From Synechococcus sp. UW140 (lineage in GTDB: Bacteria; Cyanobacteriota; Cyanobacteriia; PCC-6307; Cyanobiaceae), in NCBI RefSeq assembly GCF_900474295.1, contig NZ_UCOB01000007.1, positions 1 through 64,000 on the forward strand: DNA of 64,000 nt. Direction: 5' to 3'. Within the stretch, counting starts at the first letter, position 1. Every line of letters starts with the position of its first letter. This document shows positions 36,334 through 46,040 of this stretch, in pieces. The notes under the pieces are model-generated. The model was not told the origin of the DNA and did not search any database. It was given only the letters and a program-made list of their open reading frames with translations. The position numbers and the translations under genes were made by a program.

Positions 36334-37065
36334 TCAGGGGCTGAAGGGAATCACCTGTAATCGGATCGGCCCCTTCCCGAGCCGGTTGGTGTTGTGAGAG
36401 GCCAGCTGTGGCGGGAGTGGTGCCCTAATCCCCATGGTGTTGGCTCGGCTGCTGGATGGCCGTTGTCCAGCCTTGGCCAGCAGCGTGGCAGTCGGTTCGG
36501 CGTGGGCGAAATACACATGGCTGAGGGTGCGCCCTTTGTAGGCCCGGCGTTCCAGGCTCCAGCCCGGTTCGAGCTTCAGCTCGACGAAGGCATCCCGCTT
36601 CCGTTGCCCTTGTTCGGAGCGGGCCACCACGATCGGCACCGCGCGATTGGGATCGAAGGCGGTGAGCACAAGCCCCCGCCGGTTAGTTTCGACCCGTAGG
36701 CGGAAGCCTGAATCCATGTCGCTGCCGCCCGTGCGCAGCGAATAGCCGTTGCTATCGAGGTATCGGCTGCAGATGCCGGTGAAATCAAATCCGTTGAGCG
36801 CAGGGTTCACCAGTCCATCGCTGCGTTTTTCCCAACACAGCGGCCGGGTTTTAATTTGCTCCAGAACCAGCAGTTTCCAGCGGTCCTGACCCACAGCCCT
36901 GGCCAAGACCGCGAACCGTTGTTCATCGAGCGGTTGGCTGTCAAACAAGCTGGCGGCTGCAAGCGGGATGCCAGCCGACGTCAGGCCGACGGCGGCCACA
37001 ACAGCTGCAGCTCTCCCTGCTCCAAGGGGCTGCCGGCTCCGCTTGTCGGGGTAGGTTCGCGGCAT
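36334..37065 (-). CDS. DUF3747 secreted cyanobacterial protein
   Basis: A 243-residue protein with a signal-type hydrophobic stretch ([20 protein letters not shown]). The mature part follows the DUF3747 pattern: [55 protein letters not shown], and [23 protein letters not shown]. Two conserved cysteines probably form a disulfide. The family is cell-surface associated in some cyanobacteria but has no defined activity. Divergent from rnhA. Confidence 0.85.
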   Translation of the reverse strand: MPRTYPDKRSRQPLGAGRAAAVVAAVGLTSAGIPLAAASLFDSQPLDEQRFAVLARAVGQDRWKLLVLEQIKTRPLCWEKRSDGLVNPALNGFDFTGICSRYLDSNGYSLRTGGSDMDSGFRLRVETNRRGLVLTAFDPNRAVPIVVARSEQGQRKRDAFVELKLEPGWSLERRAYKGRTLSHVYFAHAEPTATLLAKAGQRPSSSRANTMGIRAPLPPQLASHNTNRLGKGPIRLQVIPFSP

Positions 37066-37124
37066 TGCGTTGGGCCCGCGGGGGAAGGAATCTGTGTTCT
37101 ACCGAATTTGGCGCGGAGAAACCA

Positions 37125-37895
37125 ATGGTTGAGGGCCGCGGACGGGTGATTGCGGCAGCCACCGATGGGGCTTGCAGTGGCAACCCTGGGCCTGGAGGCT
37201 GGGGCGCACTGCTGCGCTTTGAAGACGGCAGCGTTGAAGAGTTTGGTGGCTTTGCTCCGGCGACCACCAACAACAGGATGGAGCTACAGGCGGCGTTAGC
37301 TGTGCTGGAGCGTCTGCAGGAGCTGCCCCGCCATCCCGACCTCAGACTGCGCACGGACAGTAAGTATTTGATTGATGGACTGAGCTCCTGGATGAAGGGC
37401 TGGAAACGGAAGGGATGGAAAACTGCAGCGGGTAAGCCCGTGCTCAATCAGGACCTCTGGAAGGCTCTCGATGCAGCCCGCCTGGATGATGTGCCTCTGG
37501 CTTATGTGAAGGGGCATAGCGGTGATCCCGACAATGAGAGGGTTGACCAGATTGCGGTTGCTTTTTCGCGCGGTCAGTCGCCGGTGTCCACGAAGGCTGG
37601 AGTGGTGAAGCCAGCGGCTGAGACCGCTGTGTCTCCAGCCGATGTCAATGAGCAGGACCCTGCCCCCCCAGCCCTTGTCAGGCTTCTGAGCCGGATGGAA
37701 CTGGCCGACCGTTTAGCGGCCGGTGGCTATTCGCTCACGCCGATTGAACTGGCCCAGCTTGTGGAACAGCCGCTGGCCAGGCTCGAACAGAAGAAGGAGG
37801 CTTGGCGTTGGCGTGATTGGGAGCTGCAGCCAGTCGAGGAGGGAATGCGATGGCGGCTGCACCGTGGCGCGGCAGGATCAAAGCAGTCGGGATGA
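37125..37895 (+). CDS. rnhA: Ribonuclease HI with C-terminal extension
   Basis: About 256 residues. It cleaves RNA in RNA-DNA hybrids. The catalytic acids are seen in [17 protein letters not shown] (Asp), [11 protein letters not shown] (Glu), [11 protein letters not shown] (Asp) and [17 protein letters not shown] (His and Asp). After residue 150 comes a Pro/Ala linker and an extra helical domain of about 70 residues ([37 protein letters not shown]) absent from the E. coli enzyme. The ATG at 37125 is preferred since family similarity begins there. Confidence 0.94.
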   Translation: MVEGRGRVIAAATDGACSGNPGPGGWGALLRFEDGSVEEFGGFAPATTNNRMELQAALAVLERLQELPRHPDLRLRTDSKYLIDGLSSWMKGWKRKGWKTAAGKPVLNQDLWKALDAARLDDVPLAYVKGHSGDPDNERVDQIAVAFSRGQSPVSTKAGVVKPAAETAVSPADVNEQDPAPPALVRLLSRMELADRLAAGGYSLTPIELAQLVEQPLARLEQKKEAWRWRDWELQPVEEGMRWRLHRGAAGSKQSG

Positions 37896-37902
37896 GGACG
37901 GG

Positions 37903-39096
37903 ATGGTTCAACCGTCGCCAATGGCCAGCGGAGTAGCAGCCCCGATGTCGGCCGGAGGCTTTTATCAACGTTGGTTGGGCCCAGTGTTGGCCAACGATGA
38001 GGGCTTGGATGCTGAGCAGCTCAGCCGAACGGCGCTGACCGCTTTGGGTCAGGCCAGCCTGCGCCGGAACTGGCCCGGCATCTCCACGCTGCTTGATGGC
38101 GTCTCCTCCGAGCTGCAACGTCGGGATCTACGCCTGGAGCAGGTGTTGTTTGGCTGTCGTTTCTGCAATCCAGTCGGTCTGGCAGCTGGATTCGATAAGA
38201 ACGGAGTCGCAGCAGGAATCTGGGATCGTTTTGGCTTCGGTTTTGCCGAGGTGGGCACCGTGACCTGGCATGCCCAGCCTGGAAATCCCCGCCCTCGCTT
38301 GTTCCGGTTGGCGCAGGAACAGGCAGCCCTGAATCGCATGGGCTTCAACAACGATGGTGCTGCAGCGATGCTGCGGACCCTGGAACGCCAAGCTCTGCCG
38401 CCTCCGGGGCAGCGTCCCGCAGTGTTGGGAATCAATCTGGGCAAGTCGAAGATCACCAGCCTTGAGCTCGCTCCCGACGACTACGCCTCCTCTCTCGAGT
38501 TGCTGGCGCCGATGGCTGATTACGCCGTAATCAACGTCAGCTCCCCGAATACTCCCGGGCTCCGAGACCTGCAGGACTCTGCTCAGTTGCGACGGCTGGT
38601 GGAGCGGTTACGGCGTCTTCAGGCTTGCCCGCCCCTGTTGGTGAAGATTGCGCCAGACCTGGAGGATGACGCCATCGATGCCATTGCGCGACTGGCCTAT
38701 GAGGAAGGGCTGGCGGGGATCATTGCCGTGAATACCAGCCTTGACCGCCTTGGCCTGGAGGATCGGATCATGCCCCAGACCGGACAAACTTTGGCCGCAG
38801 AGGCCGGTGGTTTGAGTGGGGCGCCTCTGCGCTATCGCGCTCTGGAGGTGATGCGTCGCCTCAGGGCCAGTGCCGGTCCTTCGCTGCCGTTGATCGGAGT
38901 GGGTGGCATTGATTCGCCCGAGGTGGCCTGGGAACGAATCACAGCTGGCGCCTCTCTGATTCAGCTTTATACAGGCTGGATTTTTCAGGGGCCTGATCTG
39001 GTCTCGCGGATTTTGGAGGGCTTGAGCCTTCAGTTGGATCGCCATGGCTTCCGCAATCTCAGTGATGCGGTGGGCAGCGGCGTGCCCTGGCAATGA
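37903..39096 (+). CDS. pyrD: Dihydroorotate dehydrogenase (quinone), class 2
   Basis: About 397 residues; membrane-associated flavoenzyme oxidising dihydroorotate to orotate in pyrimidine synthesis. [52 protein letters not shown] (catalytic Ser region of class 2), and [10 protein letters not shown] are diagnostic. GAGGACGGG just before 37903 serves as the ribosome-binding site; two further in-frame ATGs follow within 15 codons. Seven bases after rnhA, so probably co-transcribed. Confidence 0.95.
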   Translation: MVQPSPMASGVAAPMSAGGFYQRWLGPVLANDEGLDAEQLSRTALTALGQASLRRNWPGISTLLDGVSSELQRRDLRLEQVLFGCRFCNPVGLAAGFDKNGVAAGIWDRFGFGFAEVGTVTWHAQPGNPRPRLFRLAQEQAALNRMGFNNDGAAAMLRTLERQALPPPGQRPAVLGINLGKSKITSLELAPDDYASSLELLAPMADYAVINVSSPNTPGLRDLQDSAQLRRLVERLRRLQACPPLLVKIAPDLEDDAIDAIARLAYEEGLAGIIAVNTSLDRLGLEDRIMPQTGQTLAAEAGGLSGAPLRYRALEVMRRLRASAGPSLPLIGVGGIDSPEVAWERITAGASLIQLYTGWIFQGPDLVSRILEGLSLQLDRHGFRNLSDAVGSGVPWQ

Positions 39097-39129
39097 TCGA
39101 TACCCTTCACGTAGGGCTGAATCCCGTGC

Positions 39130-40764
39130 TTGGAGCTGGCTGACCTTCTGGATCGTGTACCAGCGCTCAGGCGTGTGGATGTGCTTTCCCATGCTTTGAC
39201 GCCACGCCAAAGGGTGGTGATGGCGGTGGAGGGCGACAGTCTCACCCTCTCGTGGGTGAAAGATGGCCAGCGTCAATGGCGTTGTGAGCAGTTGCCGGCA
39301 GATCTCTGCCGTGATGGCCTGCCGATGCAGCGTCAGGCCTTAGGCGAACTGTGTGCCGATTTACTGCTGGATAGTGGCCTGTCCATGCCTGGGGTGGATC
39401 TGGAATTGCTGCTGCCGCTTCAGGCCTGTCAGTGGCGTTTGCTGCAGGGTGATGGTGATGCAGATCTGACGCTGCTGGATGCATCCACACTGCGCCGTTT
39501 GCAGCCCAGGCTGGATTGGCCCTTCAGTTTGGATGATGCCTATTTGGCGCTGTTGACGCCTGTTGGCGCGCCAGCGATGCGATTGCTGGTGGGAACCCAG
39601 CGCTTGATGCTGCAGGCCTGGGTGGATGTGGCCGAAGCAGCCGATCTGCGCCTGCATCGGGTCGACTGGTTGCTGGCCTCCGCCTGGAGTGGCCTGGTCG
39701 ACTCCTGTGATCAGCTGCCTGACGAACTGATTTGGCTGATCCGCAGCCGTGGTGGCTGGAGGGTGTTGCTGCTGCGCCATGGGGTCCCGGAGTTGGACCG
39801 CTGGCTTGGCGACGTTGCGCTTGCGCCAGACTTGCCCAAGGCTGAGGCGCTTGAGGCTGAACTGAAGGCCATGCTTTTGGCCTGGGATGGTGATCATCGC
39901 CCTGCGCAAGCTCAGGCGCAGTCGGAGCGCACCTGGTGGATTACGGCTCTCCCCCAGGACCGGGAGCAGTGGTTGGCTTGGCTGGAGGCGATGGCGGCAG
40001 GGCCGGTGTTGGGCTTCCCCCAGGGAGTGAATGCTGGTGTTGTTCCTACAGAAAACCCGCTGATGGCTCTGGCTCTAGAGGGGAGAGACAGGCTGGATCT
40101 GCTGGCGGAGCGACGGCCTGAGTTGGGTTTGCCACCGGCCACTCCGCTGGTCCGGGAAAGCCGCAGTTTGCTTCTCCAGGGTGCTTCGTGGGGTGGTGGC
40201 GTGCTGCTGCTCGCATTCCTCGGACTGGGGTTGATGGGTTGGTGGGAGAGCTATCAGGGCCAACAGCTGGAAGCCTTGCTGCCTGTGGAGCAGACGGTGA
40301 TGGCCACCGAGGCAAAGCTGCGCCGGCTGAAGGCACGGTCGACCAGCCTTGCGAAGGACAACAGGCAGATTGCCCAGCAACTGGTGGCGGTGCGTTCCGG
40401 GTCAGCGCTGCTGGAGCAGTTGCGCCGGATCACCCCTCAGGGGATCCAGCTTCAGGATCTGAGCGTGAACGGTGATGCGATCAGTGTCAGTGGTGTCGTG
40501 CAGGCAGGGGGGGAACCCGGCCCGCTGGAGCGGGTGAACTCCCTGATATTGGCCATGGCCGCCCTGCCTGCCACGAAGGATGACGGAGTGAAGGTGGTGA
40601 AGATCACACGGGCTGACAACGGGGATGGCTCGGATGTGAGCTTCAGCCTCAGATGGGGGCTTGATCTCACTGTTCAGCCAACCTTGGCCGAGTTAGAGGC
40701 GCTTGGTGCGAAGGGGATGGCCGCGCGTTTGCGGTTGCTGGAGCTGGAAGGAGTAGCACTGTGA
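39130..40764 (+). CDS. GspL-like PilM-PilN fusion of the type IV pilus alignment complex
   Basis: A 544-residue protein. About residues 30-370 form a divergent actin-like PilM/GspL cytoplasmic domain (VVMAVEGDSLTLSWVKDG, VDLELLLPLQACQWRL, WLIRSRGGWRVLLLRHG). One membrane helix follows (about 355-376, SWGGGVLLLAFLGLGLMGWW), then a coiled coil and a PilN-like periplasmic ferredoxin-fold domain (LLEQLRRITPQGIQLQDLSVNG, VSGVV). This order equals GspL of type II secretion. The proposed start is a TTG at 39130 and is uncertain. The GTG start of the PilO-like gene overlaps its stop by 4 bases. Confidence 0.75.
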   Translation: MELADLLDRVPALRRVDVLSHALTPRQRVVMAVEGDSLTLSWVKDGQRQWRCEQLPADLCRDGLPMQRQALGELCADLLLDSGLSMPGVDLELLLPLQACQWRLLQGDGDADLTLLDASTLRRLQPRLDWPFSLDDAYLALLTPVGAPAMRLLVGTQRLMLQAWVDVAEAADLRLHRVDWLLASAWSGLVDSCDQLPDELIWLIRSRGGWRVLLLRHGVPELDRWLGDVALAPDLPKAEALEAELKAMLLAWDGDHRPAQAQAQSERTWWITALPQDREQWLAWLEAMAAGPVLGFPQGVNAGVVPTENPLMALALEGRDRLDLLAERRPELGLPPATPLVRESRSLLLQGASWGGGVLLLAFLGLGLMGWWESYQGQQLEALLPVEQTVMATEAKLRRLKARSTSLAKDNRQIAQQLVAVRSGSALLEQLRRITPQGIQLQDLSVNGDAISVSGVVQAGGEPGPLERVNSLILAMAALPATKDDGVKVVKITRADNGDGSDVSFSLRWGLDLTVQPTLAELEALGAKGMAARLRLLELEGVAL

Positions 40765-41486
40765 CCAACCTCAGCCCCGAACGGCCGGCTTGGCAGCGGC
40801 GTTTCACCCGTGAGCGCGTGCTGGTGGGATCCCCGTTACTGGTTGTGCTGGTGGTGATCCTGGTGCTGGTGGGCGTGGATGGTTGGCCTCGCTTCGGACG
40901 CCTGCAGCAGCAGCAGCAGCGACTTGAGGAGCTGCGCCGGAAGCAGGGAGCCTTGCCCGGCTTGCAGCGGCAACTTGTGAAGGCTCAGACCCATACCCGG
41001 GAGGAGGAGGAGCAACAGGCCCTGCTCGTGGACCTGATCGCTGGGCGGGAACGGATTCAGACCTTCTTGGCCCAGCTCAGCCGGGAGGCGTCTTCCACGG
41101 GAGTGGTGATCGAGCTATACGAACCCACATTGGCGACTCCGTCGTCGGGGTCTGGCAATCGCACGCCTCGAACTCGCTCCAGTGGAGCGAACCAGGTGGC
41201 GGCCTCTGACGACCCACTCACCTCTCTCGGCTATAGAAAAACGAGTGTGTTGCTCAAGGTCAAGGGTGCATACGGCTCCCTCCAGGCGTTTCTGCGCCGC
41301 ATGGAGGCTATGACGTTGCTTGTGCATCCCAGTGATCTGTCGCTTCAGGCGCTCGATACTCCTACGGATGCCAATGCTGAGGCGGCAACGGTGCTTGCCC
41401 TAACCCAGTTGAAGTTGCGGCTCAGTTTCTTTGATCACAGCTCAGAGGAGTCGAAGCTTCCAGCTGCACATGCTGGTCAGTCCTGA
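40761..41486 (+). CDS. pilO: PilO-like inner-membrane alignment protein (set 1)
   Basis: A 241-residue bitopic protein. The N-terminal helix is about residues 22-42 (GSPLLVVLVVILVLVGV), followed by a Gln/Glu-rich coiled coil and a periplasmic domain. The typical PilO strand FLAQLSREASSTGVVIELYEP and the repeat-like GSLQAFLRRMEAMTLLVHPSDLSLQ are visible. It starts with GTG, coupled to the PilM-PilN fusion, and is followed by the secretin gene. Confidence 0.8.
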   Translation: MTNLSPERPAWQRRFTRERVLVGSPLLVVLVVILVLVGVDGWPRFGRLQQQQQRLEELRRKQGALPGLQRQLVKAQTHTREEEEQQALLVDLIAGRERIQTFLAQLSREASSTGVVIELYEPTLATPSSGSGNRTPRTRSSGANQVAASDDPLTSLGYRKTSVLLKVKGAYGSLQAFLRRMEAMTLLVHPSDLSLQALDTPTDANAEAATVLALTQLKLRLSFFDHSSEESKLPAAHAGQS

Positions 41487-41572
41487 TTGATTGTCATTCG
41501 GCGAACGTTCGGCTGGCCCAGGTCGGATGCAATCGATACGATCCGCCCATCTGTTGATGCTGGCGGCTGCCC

Positions 41573-43870
41573 ATGTCTTCTTCCCGGCGACTGACGCCTG
41601 TGTTATTGGCGTTGGCCCTGGGAGCGACCTGCTTGGACGTCGTCGCTCTTGGTTTTGTGGGCGGTGGCGTTGCTGAGGCGCAAACTCAGCGCCAAGGCAG
41701 TTTGCAGCTCAAGCTTCGCCGCAAACCCAAGGCGTTGGAGGTGGTGTTGGCAGGTGTGGGTGCCAAACCATTGCTGCAGCAGCGCCTTGCGAATGGCATT
41801 TGGGAAGGGCAACTGCGCACCCAGGGAAGCCCAGGACTGATGCGTGGTCCGCAGACCTTGAGTCTGCCTGAGTTGGGCATTGAGGCTGTTTCCCTAAGCG
41901 GTGGTGGCGACTCTTATCGCATTACGGTTCGGCAGGCCTTGGGCCAGAGCCTCAAAGATCCGATTGTGAGTGCCGATGGCCGCAATCTGATCCTCACATT
42001 CACTGGCCTGGGCACCCCCAAGTTGCAGGCCGGCCAGCTTGATCTGACGACGCCTGGCCGGGTGCCACAGTCTCGCTATGCCCCCCCCCTGAGGCCTCGG
42101 GCTGTAGCGCCGCCGTTAGGCGACATGGCTGTGGGAACGATGGTGCTTCAGAACCGCAGTTATTTAAAACTGAGTGGGCCCATTGTTCCCGGCCTGAACT
42201 TTGTCGATGCGGATGCAAAGCTCGCATTGAAAGAGTTGGCGAAACAAGGTGGATATGGATTCGTTTTTTCCAATGGTGGAAGTTCATCAGCGGCCTCGGA
42301 GGGTGAGTTTGCTGCTGGTGAAAATAAGATCAGTGTTTATTTAAATGAGGTTCCATTCGCTGTTGCCTTTAATACGGTTCTACTTGCATCTGGATATCAG
42401 GCTCGGCTTCAAGGCAGAACCTTGATCGTTGGGCCCAGCGTTATGGGCCTGAATATGGGGCCAACGATGTCGAAGGTCTTTCGGCTGAATCAAGTTGATG
42501 CAGCGTCCGCTAAGACTTATTTGGGTAACCTGGGGGCTAAGATTCAGGTCGCAAGTACATCGACAACAACCTCGTCAGAAAACGATCAGGATGGAGGTGG
42601 TGGAGAATCTTCTTCTGGGCAGATGACGACCTCAATGGCTGAAGAGTCAATGGCTTTTGGGGCTGATGTAGGGCCATTGGTTGGGCTTCGAGGTACAACA
42701 GATGCACGCTTGAATACAATCACATTGATTGGCGAATCTGAATTGATTTCCATCGCTGAGGGTTATTTGCGCCAAATCGATCTGCGCAAGCGCCAGGTTG
42801 CCGTTCGAGTGCAGATCTTAAATGTTGATCTTAATAATGATCGTGGTATCGACTCAAGTTTCTCCGCACGGCTTGGCAATACTTTCATCGTTAGTGAGAG
42901 TGGTAAGGCATTTATGAATTTTGGAGATCATCTGCCTGGAAGTAGTGATGGGGTTGGTTTGCTAGGCGATGGCACTCCCTATACGCGTCCTGGTGTTTAC
43001 GATGCTGGTATCCCGAAAGTGCAGGGCCAGCAGGTCTTTGATCCTCCATATGTGGAAGCTCAAAAAGAAGTGACGACCACGACAACGAACTCTGGGGGTA
43101 CGGTTAGAACGACGGAGCTGGTTCCTTTGTTGGACAAATTTGGTCGGCCTAAATGGGTTGAGTCGACTGATCCGGCTGCCAATCCCACGCTTGTACCAAA
43201 AGTGGATGGTCAGGGCCGTCCTATTTATGTTCCGGGCAAAGATCCGGATCAGTTTGCTTACCCTCAAAACTCTGTCTATGGCTATTTAGAGGCTGCGATT
43301 GTGAGCTCGAGTGCCAAGACGTTGGCTCAGCCCACCCTTTTAGTGCAAGAGGGTGAGACGGCTTCCGTTGAGACGGGTACCAGTGTGATTACGAGTGTGA
43401 CGACCACAGATACATCCAATGGATCGTCGCAGTTCACCTATCAGCGCTCCAACGCGGGCCTTACTTTGGAAGTGGAAGTGGACAAGATTGATGACAATGG
43501 CTTTGTGACTTTGGATCTGACCCCAGAGGTCTCTGTGCCCGTACCTGCTGGCAGAAATCAGGGTGTTGCAATCTTCAATATTAGTGGACGCAAGTTGAGC
43601 TCTGGAAAGATTCGGCTTCGCGACCGTCAAACACTGGTGTTGACAGGAGTGATTCAGGATCAGGATAAGGAGGAAGTGCGGAAGTGGCCGGTGCTGGGTG
43701 ATTTGCCCTTCCTTGGTCAACTGTTTAGAAGTAGTGTTTCGAATCGCCAAAAAAGTGAGCTTGTGATTTTGGTCACCCCAGCAATTGTTGATGATGAAGC
43801 TGGTGGCTCTTATGGCTATGGCTACCGCCCATCGACTCGTGAGGCACGTCAGCTGATGAGCCCCCGTTGA
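41573..43870 (+). CDS. pilQ: Type IV pilus outer-membrane secretin
   Basis: A 765-residue protein with a signal peptide (LTPVLLALALGATC..). It has an AMIN-like N-terminal domain (about 40-145), an STN-type domain (GLNFVDADAKLALKELAKQGGY), an N1-type domain (MSKVFRLNQVDAASAKTYLG, ARLNTITLIGE) and the secretin core (QVAVRVQILNVDLN; LAQPTLLVQEGETASVETG; WPVLGDLPFLGQLFRSS; LVILVTPAIVDDE). Oligomerises as the outer-membrane gate for pilus fibres. The central part has a poly-Thr stretch and a Pro/Lys-rich insert. Confidence 0.92.
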   Translation: MSSSRRLTPVLLALALGATCLDVVALGFVGGGVAEAQTQRQGSLQLKLRRKPKALEVVLAGVGAKPLLQQRLANGIWEGQLRTQGSPGLMRGPQTLSLPELGIEAVSLSGGGDSYRITVRQALGQSLKDPIVSADGRNLILTFTGLGTPKLQAGQLDLTTPGRVPQSRYAPPLRPRAVAPPLGDMAVGTMVLQNRSYLKLSGPIVPGLNFVDADAKLALKELAKQGGYGFVFSNGGSSSAASEGEFAAGENKISVYLNEVPFAVAFNTVLLASGYQARLQGRTLIVGPSVMGLNMGPTMSKVFRLNQVDAASAKTYLGNLGAKIQVASTSTTTSSENDQDGGGGESSSGQMTTSMAEESMAFGADVGPLVGLRGTTDARLNTITLIGESELISIAEGYLRQIDLRKRQVAVRVQILNVDLNNDRGIDSSFSARLGNTFIVSESGKAFMNFGDHLPGSSDGVGLLGDGTPYTRPGVYDAGIPKVQGQQVFDPPYVEAQKEVTTTTTNSGGTVRTTELVPLLDKFGRPKWVESTDPAANPTLVPKVDGQGRPIYVPGKDPDQFAYPQNSVYGYLEAAIVSSSAKTLAQPTLLVQEGETASVETGTSVITSVTTTDTSNGSSQFTYQRSNAGLTLEVEVDKIDDNGFVTLDLTPEVSVPVPAGRNQGVAIFNISGRKLSSGKIRLRDRQTLVLTGVIQDQDKEEVRKWPVLGDLPFLGQLFRSSVSNRQKSELVILVTPAIVDDEAGGSYGYGYRPSTREARQLMSPR

Positions 43871-43889
43871 ACAGTCTTATGGCTTCTCT

Positions 43890-44702
43890 TTAGAGGCCGA
43901 TGGCTGGTGCAAATAGCTTCATGGCCAGCGGAAAGAGAGCTTTTGAGGTTGAAAGTAGGCCCCCTAGTAGGGCTGAGCCAACACCATTCCCCGTCTGCTG
44001 TTTTTGCACCTTGTCTTGTAGTGAGTTGGCAGCGCCTTCGAGCTGCGTCGCCTGATCACTAGCCCCATTGGCTGCATAGAGGTGGCCGGCATATCTCAAA
44101 TCCTGAATGGCCAGCTGCCGCTTGCCAAGTTTCTCTCGGGTGATCGCCCTTGCGACCCAGCTTTCTGCAATGTGAGGTTGTTTTTGGATCGCTAGGCCAA
44201 ATAGTTCTTCAGCCTGTGTCCATCGATTGGTTTCAGTCGCACCTACCCCGGCATTGTGCAGCGCCGCATGGCTCTGTGCCTGGGGTGGGAGTCCAGTGGC
44301 GCCGCTCCAATGGGCTTCTTCCAGGGCATTGGGATCGAGGAGGGCTCCGCTGAGATCCACATCACGCAGATCCGTCCCCACCAATCGGCTTCCACGTAGG
44401 TCGGCACCGCGCAGGGAGGCGCCCTGGAGGCTTGTGAAGCTGAGGTCGGCATTGCGCAAATTGGCACCATCGAGCTGAGCCTTGCTCAGGTTCGACCGTT
44501 GCAACCTGGCACCTTCCAGATCAGCATCACGCAGCTGAGCATGGACGAGATCCACATCCGCCAGCCGGCAGTTCTTGCAGGTTTGGGTTTGGAGTAGCTG
44601 AATCAATGCTGCGTCAGCTTGTGGCGCTGCTTCAGCGGCTGCAATCGATGTTGTCAGCGCCAGAGCTGTTAGGAAGGCAAGGCGCTGAGCCATGGCTTGC
44701 AT
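43890..44702 (-). CDS. Secreted pentapeptide-repeat protein with TPR-like region
   Basis: A 270-residue protein with a signal peptide (QRLAFLTALALTTSIAAAEA); the ATG at 44693 three codons inside is an equally good start. Residues about 42-140 are pentapeptide repeats of the A(D/N)LXX kind (CRLADVDLVHAQLRDADLEG, ..), preceded by CKNC. A tetratricopeptide-like helical part (AEELFGLAIQKQPHIAESWVARAITREKLG) follows, then a hydrophobic C-terminus. Convergent with pilQ. Such proteins are common in cyanobacterial periplasms or thylakoid lumens; function unknown. Confidence 0.8.
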   Translation of the reverse strand: MQAMAQRLAFLTALALTTSIAAAEAAPQADAALIQLLQTQTCKNCRLADVDLVHAQLRDADLEGARLQRSNLSKAQLDGANLRNADLSFTSLQGASLRGADLRGSRLVGTDLRDVDLSGALLDPNALEEAHWSGATGLPPQAQSHAALHNAGVGATETNRWTQAEELFGLAIQKQPHIAESWVARAITREKLGKRQLAIQDLRYAGHLYAANGASDQATQLEGAANSLQDKVQKQQTGNGVGSALLGGLLSTSKALFPLAMKLFAPAIGL

Positions 44703-44752
44703 TGCCGTAATGGTCCGTTCTAGCGACCTTGCTCGTGCCTGTCGAACCCTCT

Positions 44753-45178
44753 TCAGGCTGCGATTTCGTCCTCTGATTCGGATGGTGTGTTGACGTCTTT
44801 GTTGGTTTCGTCTCCAGGGCTGTCCGATTGGTTCGGTTCGCTTTGGCCTAGCAGTTCGGCCGCCACCGCTTCCATCAGTTCTTGCTTCGCGGCCTGCCGA
44901 TGATCTTTACTGCGCAGGGCCGGTGTGCGTAGTCGTAGCCGAGCACAAGGAGCTGATTCAGCCTGGCCCGCACTGGAGCCGAGCAGTTGCATCAGGTCGA
45001 CAACCGCTACCCAGCTAAGGGGAGCGCTGGCTTTGCTGAAGCTGGGGCGGAAGGCGGGTGGCTCGTCCCCTTGCTTCTGAAGCGGTGCGAATTCGCCCGA
45101 AGCAGATTTGCGGAAGCGCACGATCGCCGTTGGATGTCGCTGGAACCAGAGGCGGTCTTCGCGAACGACGTGATGCAT
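44753..45178 (-). CDS. Conserved-looking hypothetical protein
   Basis: A 141-residue protein with no recognised family. The N-terminal half (MHHVVREDRLWFQRHPTAIV, FRPSFSKASAPLSWVAVVDLMQLLG) looks globular and basic; the C-terminal 50 residues are acidic and disordered (SESEDEIAA end). No signal peptide or membrane helix. Same strand as, and 54 bases behind, the DsbA-like gene. Confidence 0.6.
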   Translation of the reverse strand: MHHVVREDRLWFQRHPTAIVRFRKSASGEFAPLQKQGDEPPAFRPSFSKASAPLSWVAVVDLMQLLGSSAGQAESAPCARLRLRTPALRSKDHRQAAKQELMEAVAAELLGQSEPNQSDSPGDETNKDVNTPSESEDEIAA

Positions 45179-45232
45179 GACGAGACGTTGCTGGATGGAT
45201 TATGCCGCTGCCTGCAAGTCTGGTTTCGCCAA

Positions 45233-45955
45233 TCAAGGCTTGTTCACTGCTTTCAGCTGTGCATCGACTAACGCCTTGAATTGTGGCCAGGGCATGGCCC
45301 CTTCGATGATTTCGCCGCTGTGTTTGTTGCCCGCTTGGGTCGGGCCGATCACAAAGGTGGGTGTGGCGCGGATGTTGTGCAGTTCGGCTTCCGAGAGGTT
45401 GGCGTTCACAAGGGCCTGGGTGGCTTCCCGCTTCATGCACGCCTCCAGTGCGTCGGTATCCAGTTTCTGTTCTTTGGCGATGCCAGTGACCCCTTTGCAT
45501 TCCAGACAGCTTTGTTGGTCGAAGATCGCCTCGTACATCTCCCAGTAGCGGTTCTGTTCTCCAGCGCAGCGGGCCGCAGTTGCCGTTGGCCTGGCGTGCT
45601 GATGAAAAGGCAGGGGCAGGTCTTTGTGCACAAAGCGCACCAGCCCCCTATCGACGTACTGCTGCTTCAGTTGGGGCAGCACCTGTTCATGGAAGCGCTG
45701 GCAGTAGACGCATTCGAAATCGCTGAATTCCACGATTGTCAGTGGGGCATTGGCGGCGCCCATGGCTGGCTCCCCCTCCAGCAACAGGTCGGTCGTCAGC
45801 TTTGGTGCCGGTGGGGGCTCAGGCTTGGGTCGCACCGGGGCCGGCGGGGGTGTGGTCCATTTCTGCACCAGCAGCGTGCCGCTGCAGCCAATCCCCAGCC
45901 CCAGCAGTAACAGGGCTGCTGAGTAGAGCAATGTGGTGCGCTTAGGACGCAACAT
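45233..45955 (-). CDS. Membrane-anchored DsbA-like thiol oxidoreductase
   Basis: About 240 residues from the ATG at 45955. An N-terminal signal anchor (LLYSAALLLLGLGIGCSG, possibly a lipoprotein-like cysteine) and a Pro-rich linker are followed by a thioredoxin fold. The active site is FSDFECVYCQRFHEQ (CVYC) and the cis-Pro loop is IRATPTFVIG. An extra CLEC pair occurs in the helical insertion. It should oxidise or isomerise exported cysteines. Its place inside a pilus island that includes a 22-cysteine pilin suggests a dedicated substrate; this is inference. Confidence 0.85.
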   Translation of the reverse strand: MLRPKRTTLLYSAALLLLGLGIGCSGTLLVQKWTTPPPAPVRPKPEPPPAPKLTTDLLLEGEPAMGAANAPLTIVEFSDFECVYCQRFHEQVLPQLKQQYVDRGLVRFVHKDLPLPFHQHARPTATAARCAGEQNRYWEMYEAIFDQQSCLECKGVTGIAKEQKLDTDALEACMKREATQALVNANLSEAELHNIRATPTFVIGPTQAGNKHSGEIIEGAMPWPQFKALVDAQLKAVNKP

Positions 45956-46040
45956 CGCCAACGATTTAACGCGTGTTGTGCATGATCATGGCGCCACTCG
46001 GCTTGAATCGATTGAATAGGCAAGACGTACGCAGTGAATC

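Noticed and set aside
45966-46000. CRP-like TGTGCATGATCATGG near the start of the second pilN
   Set aside because: Only one arm fits; the right arm does not match TCACA, so it was not called an operator.
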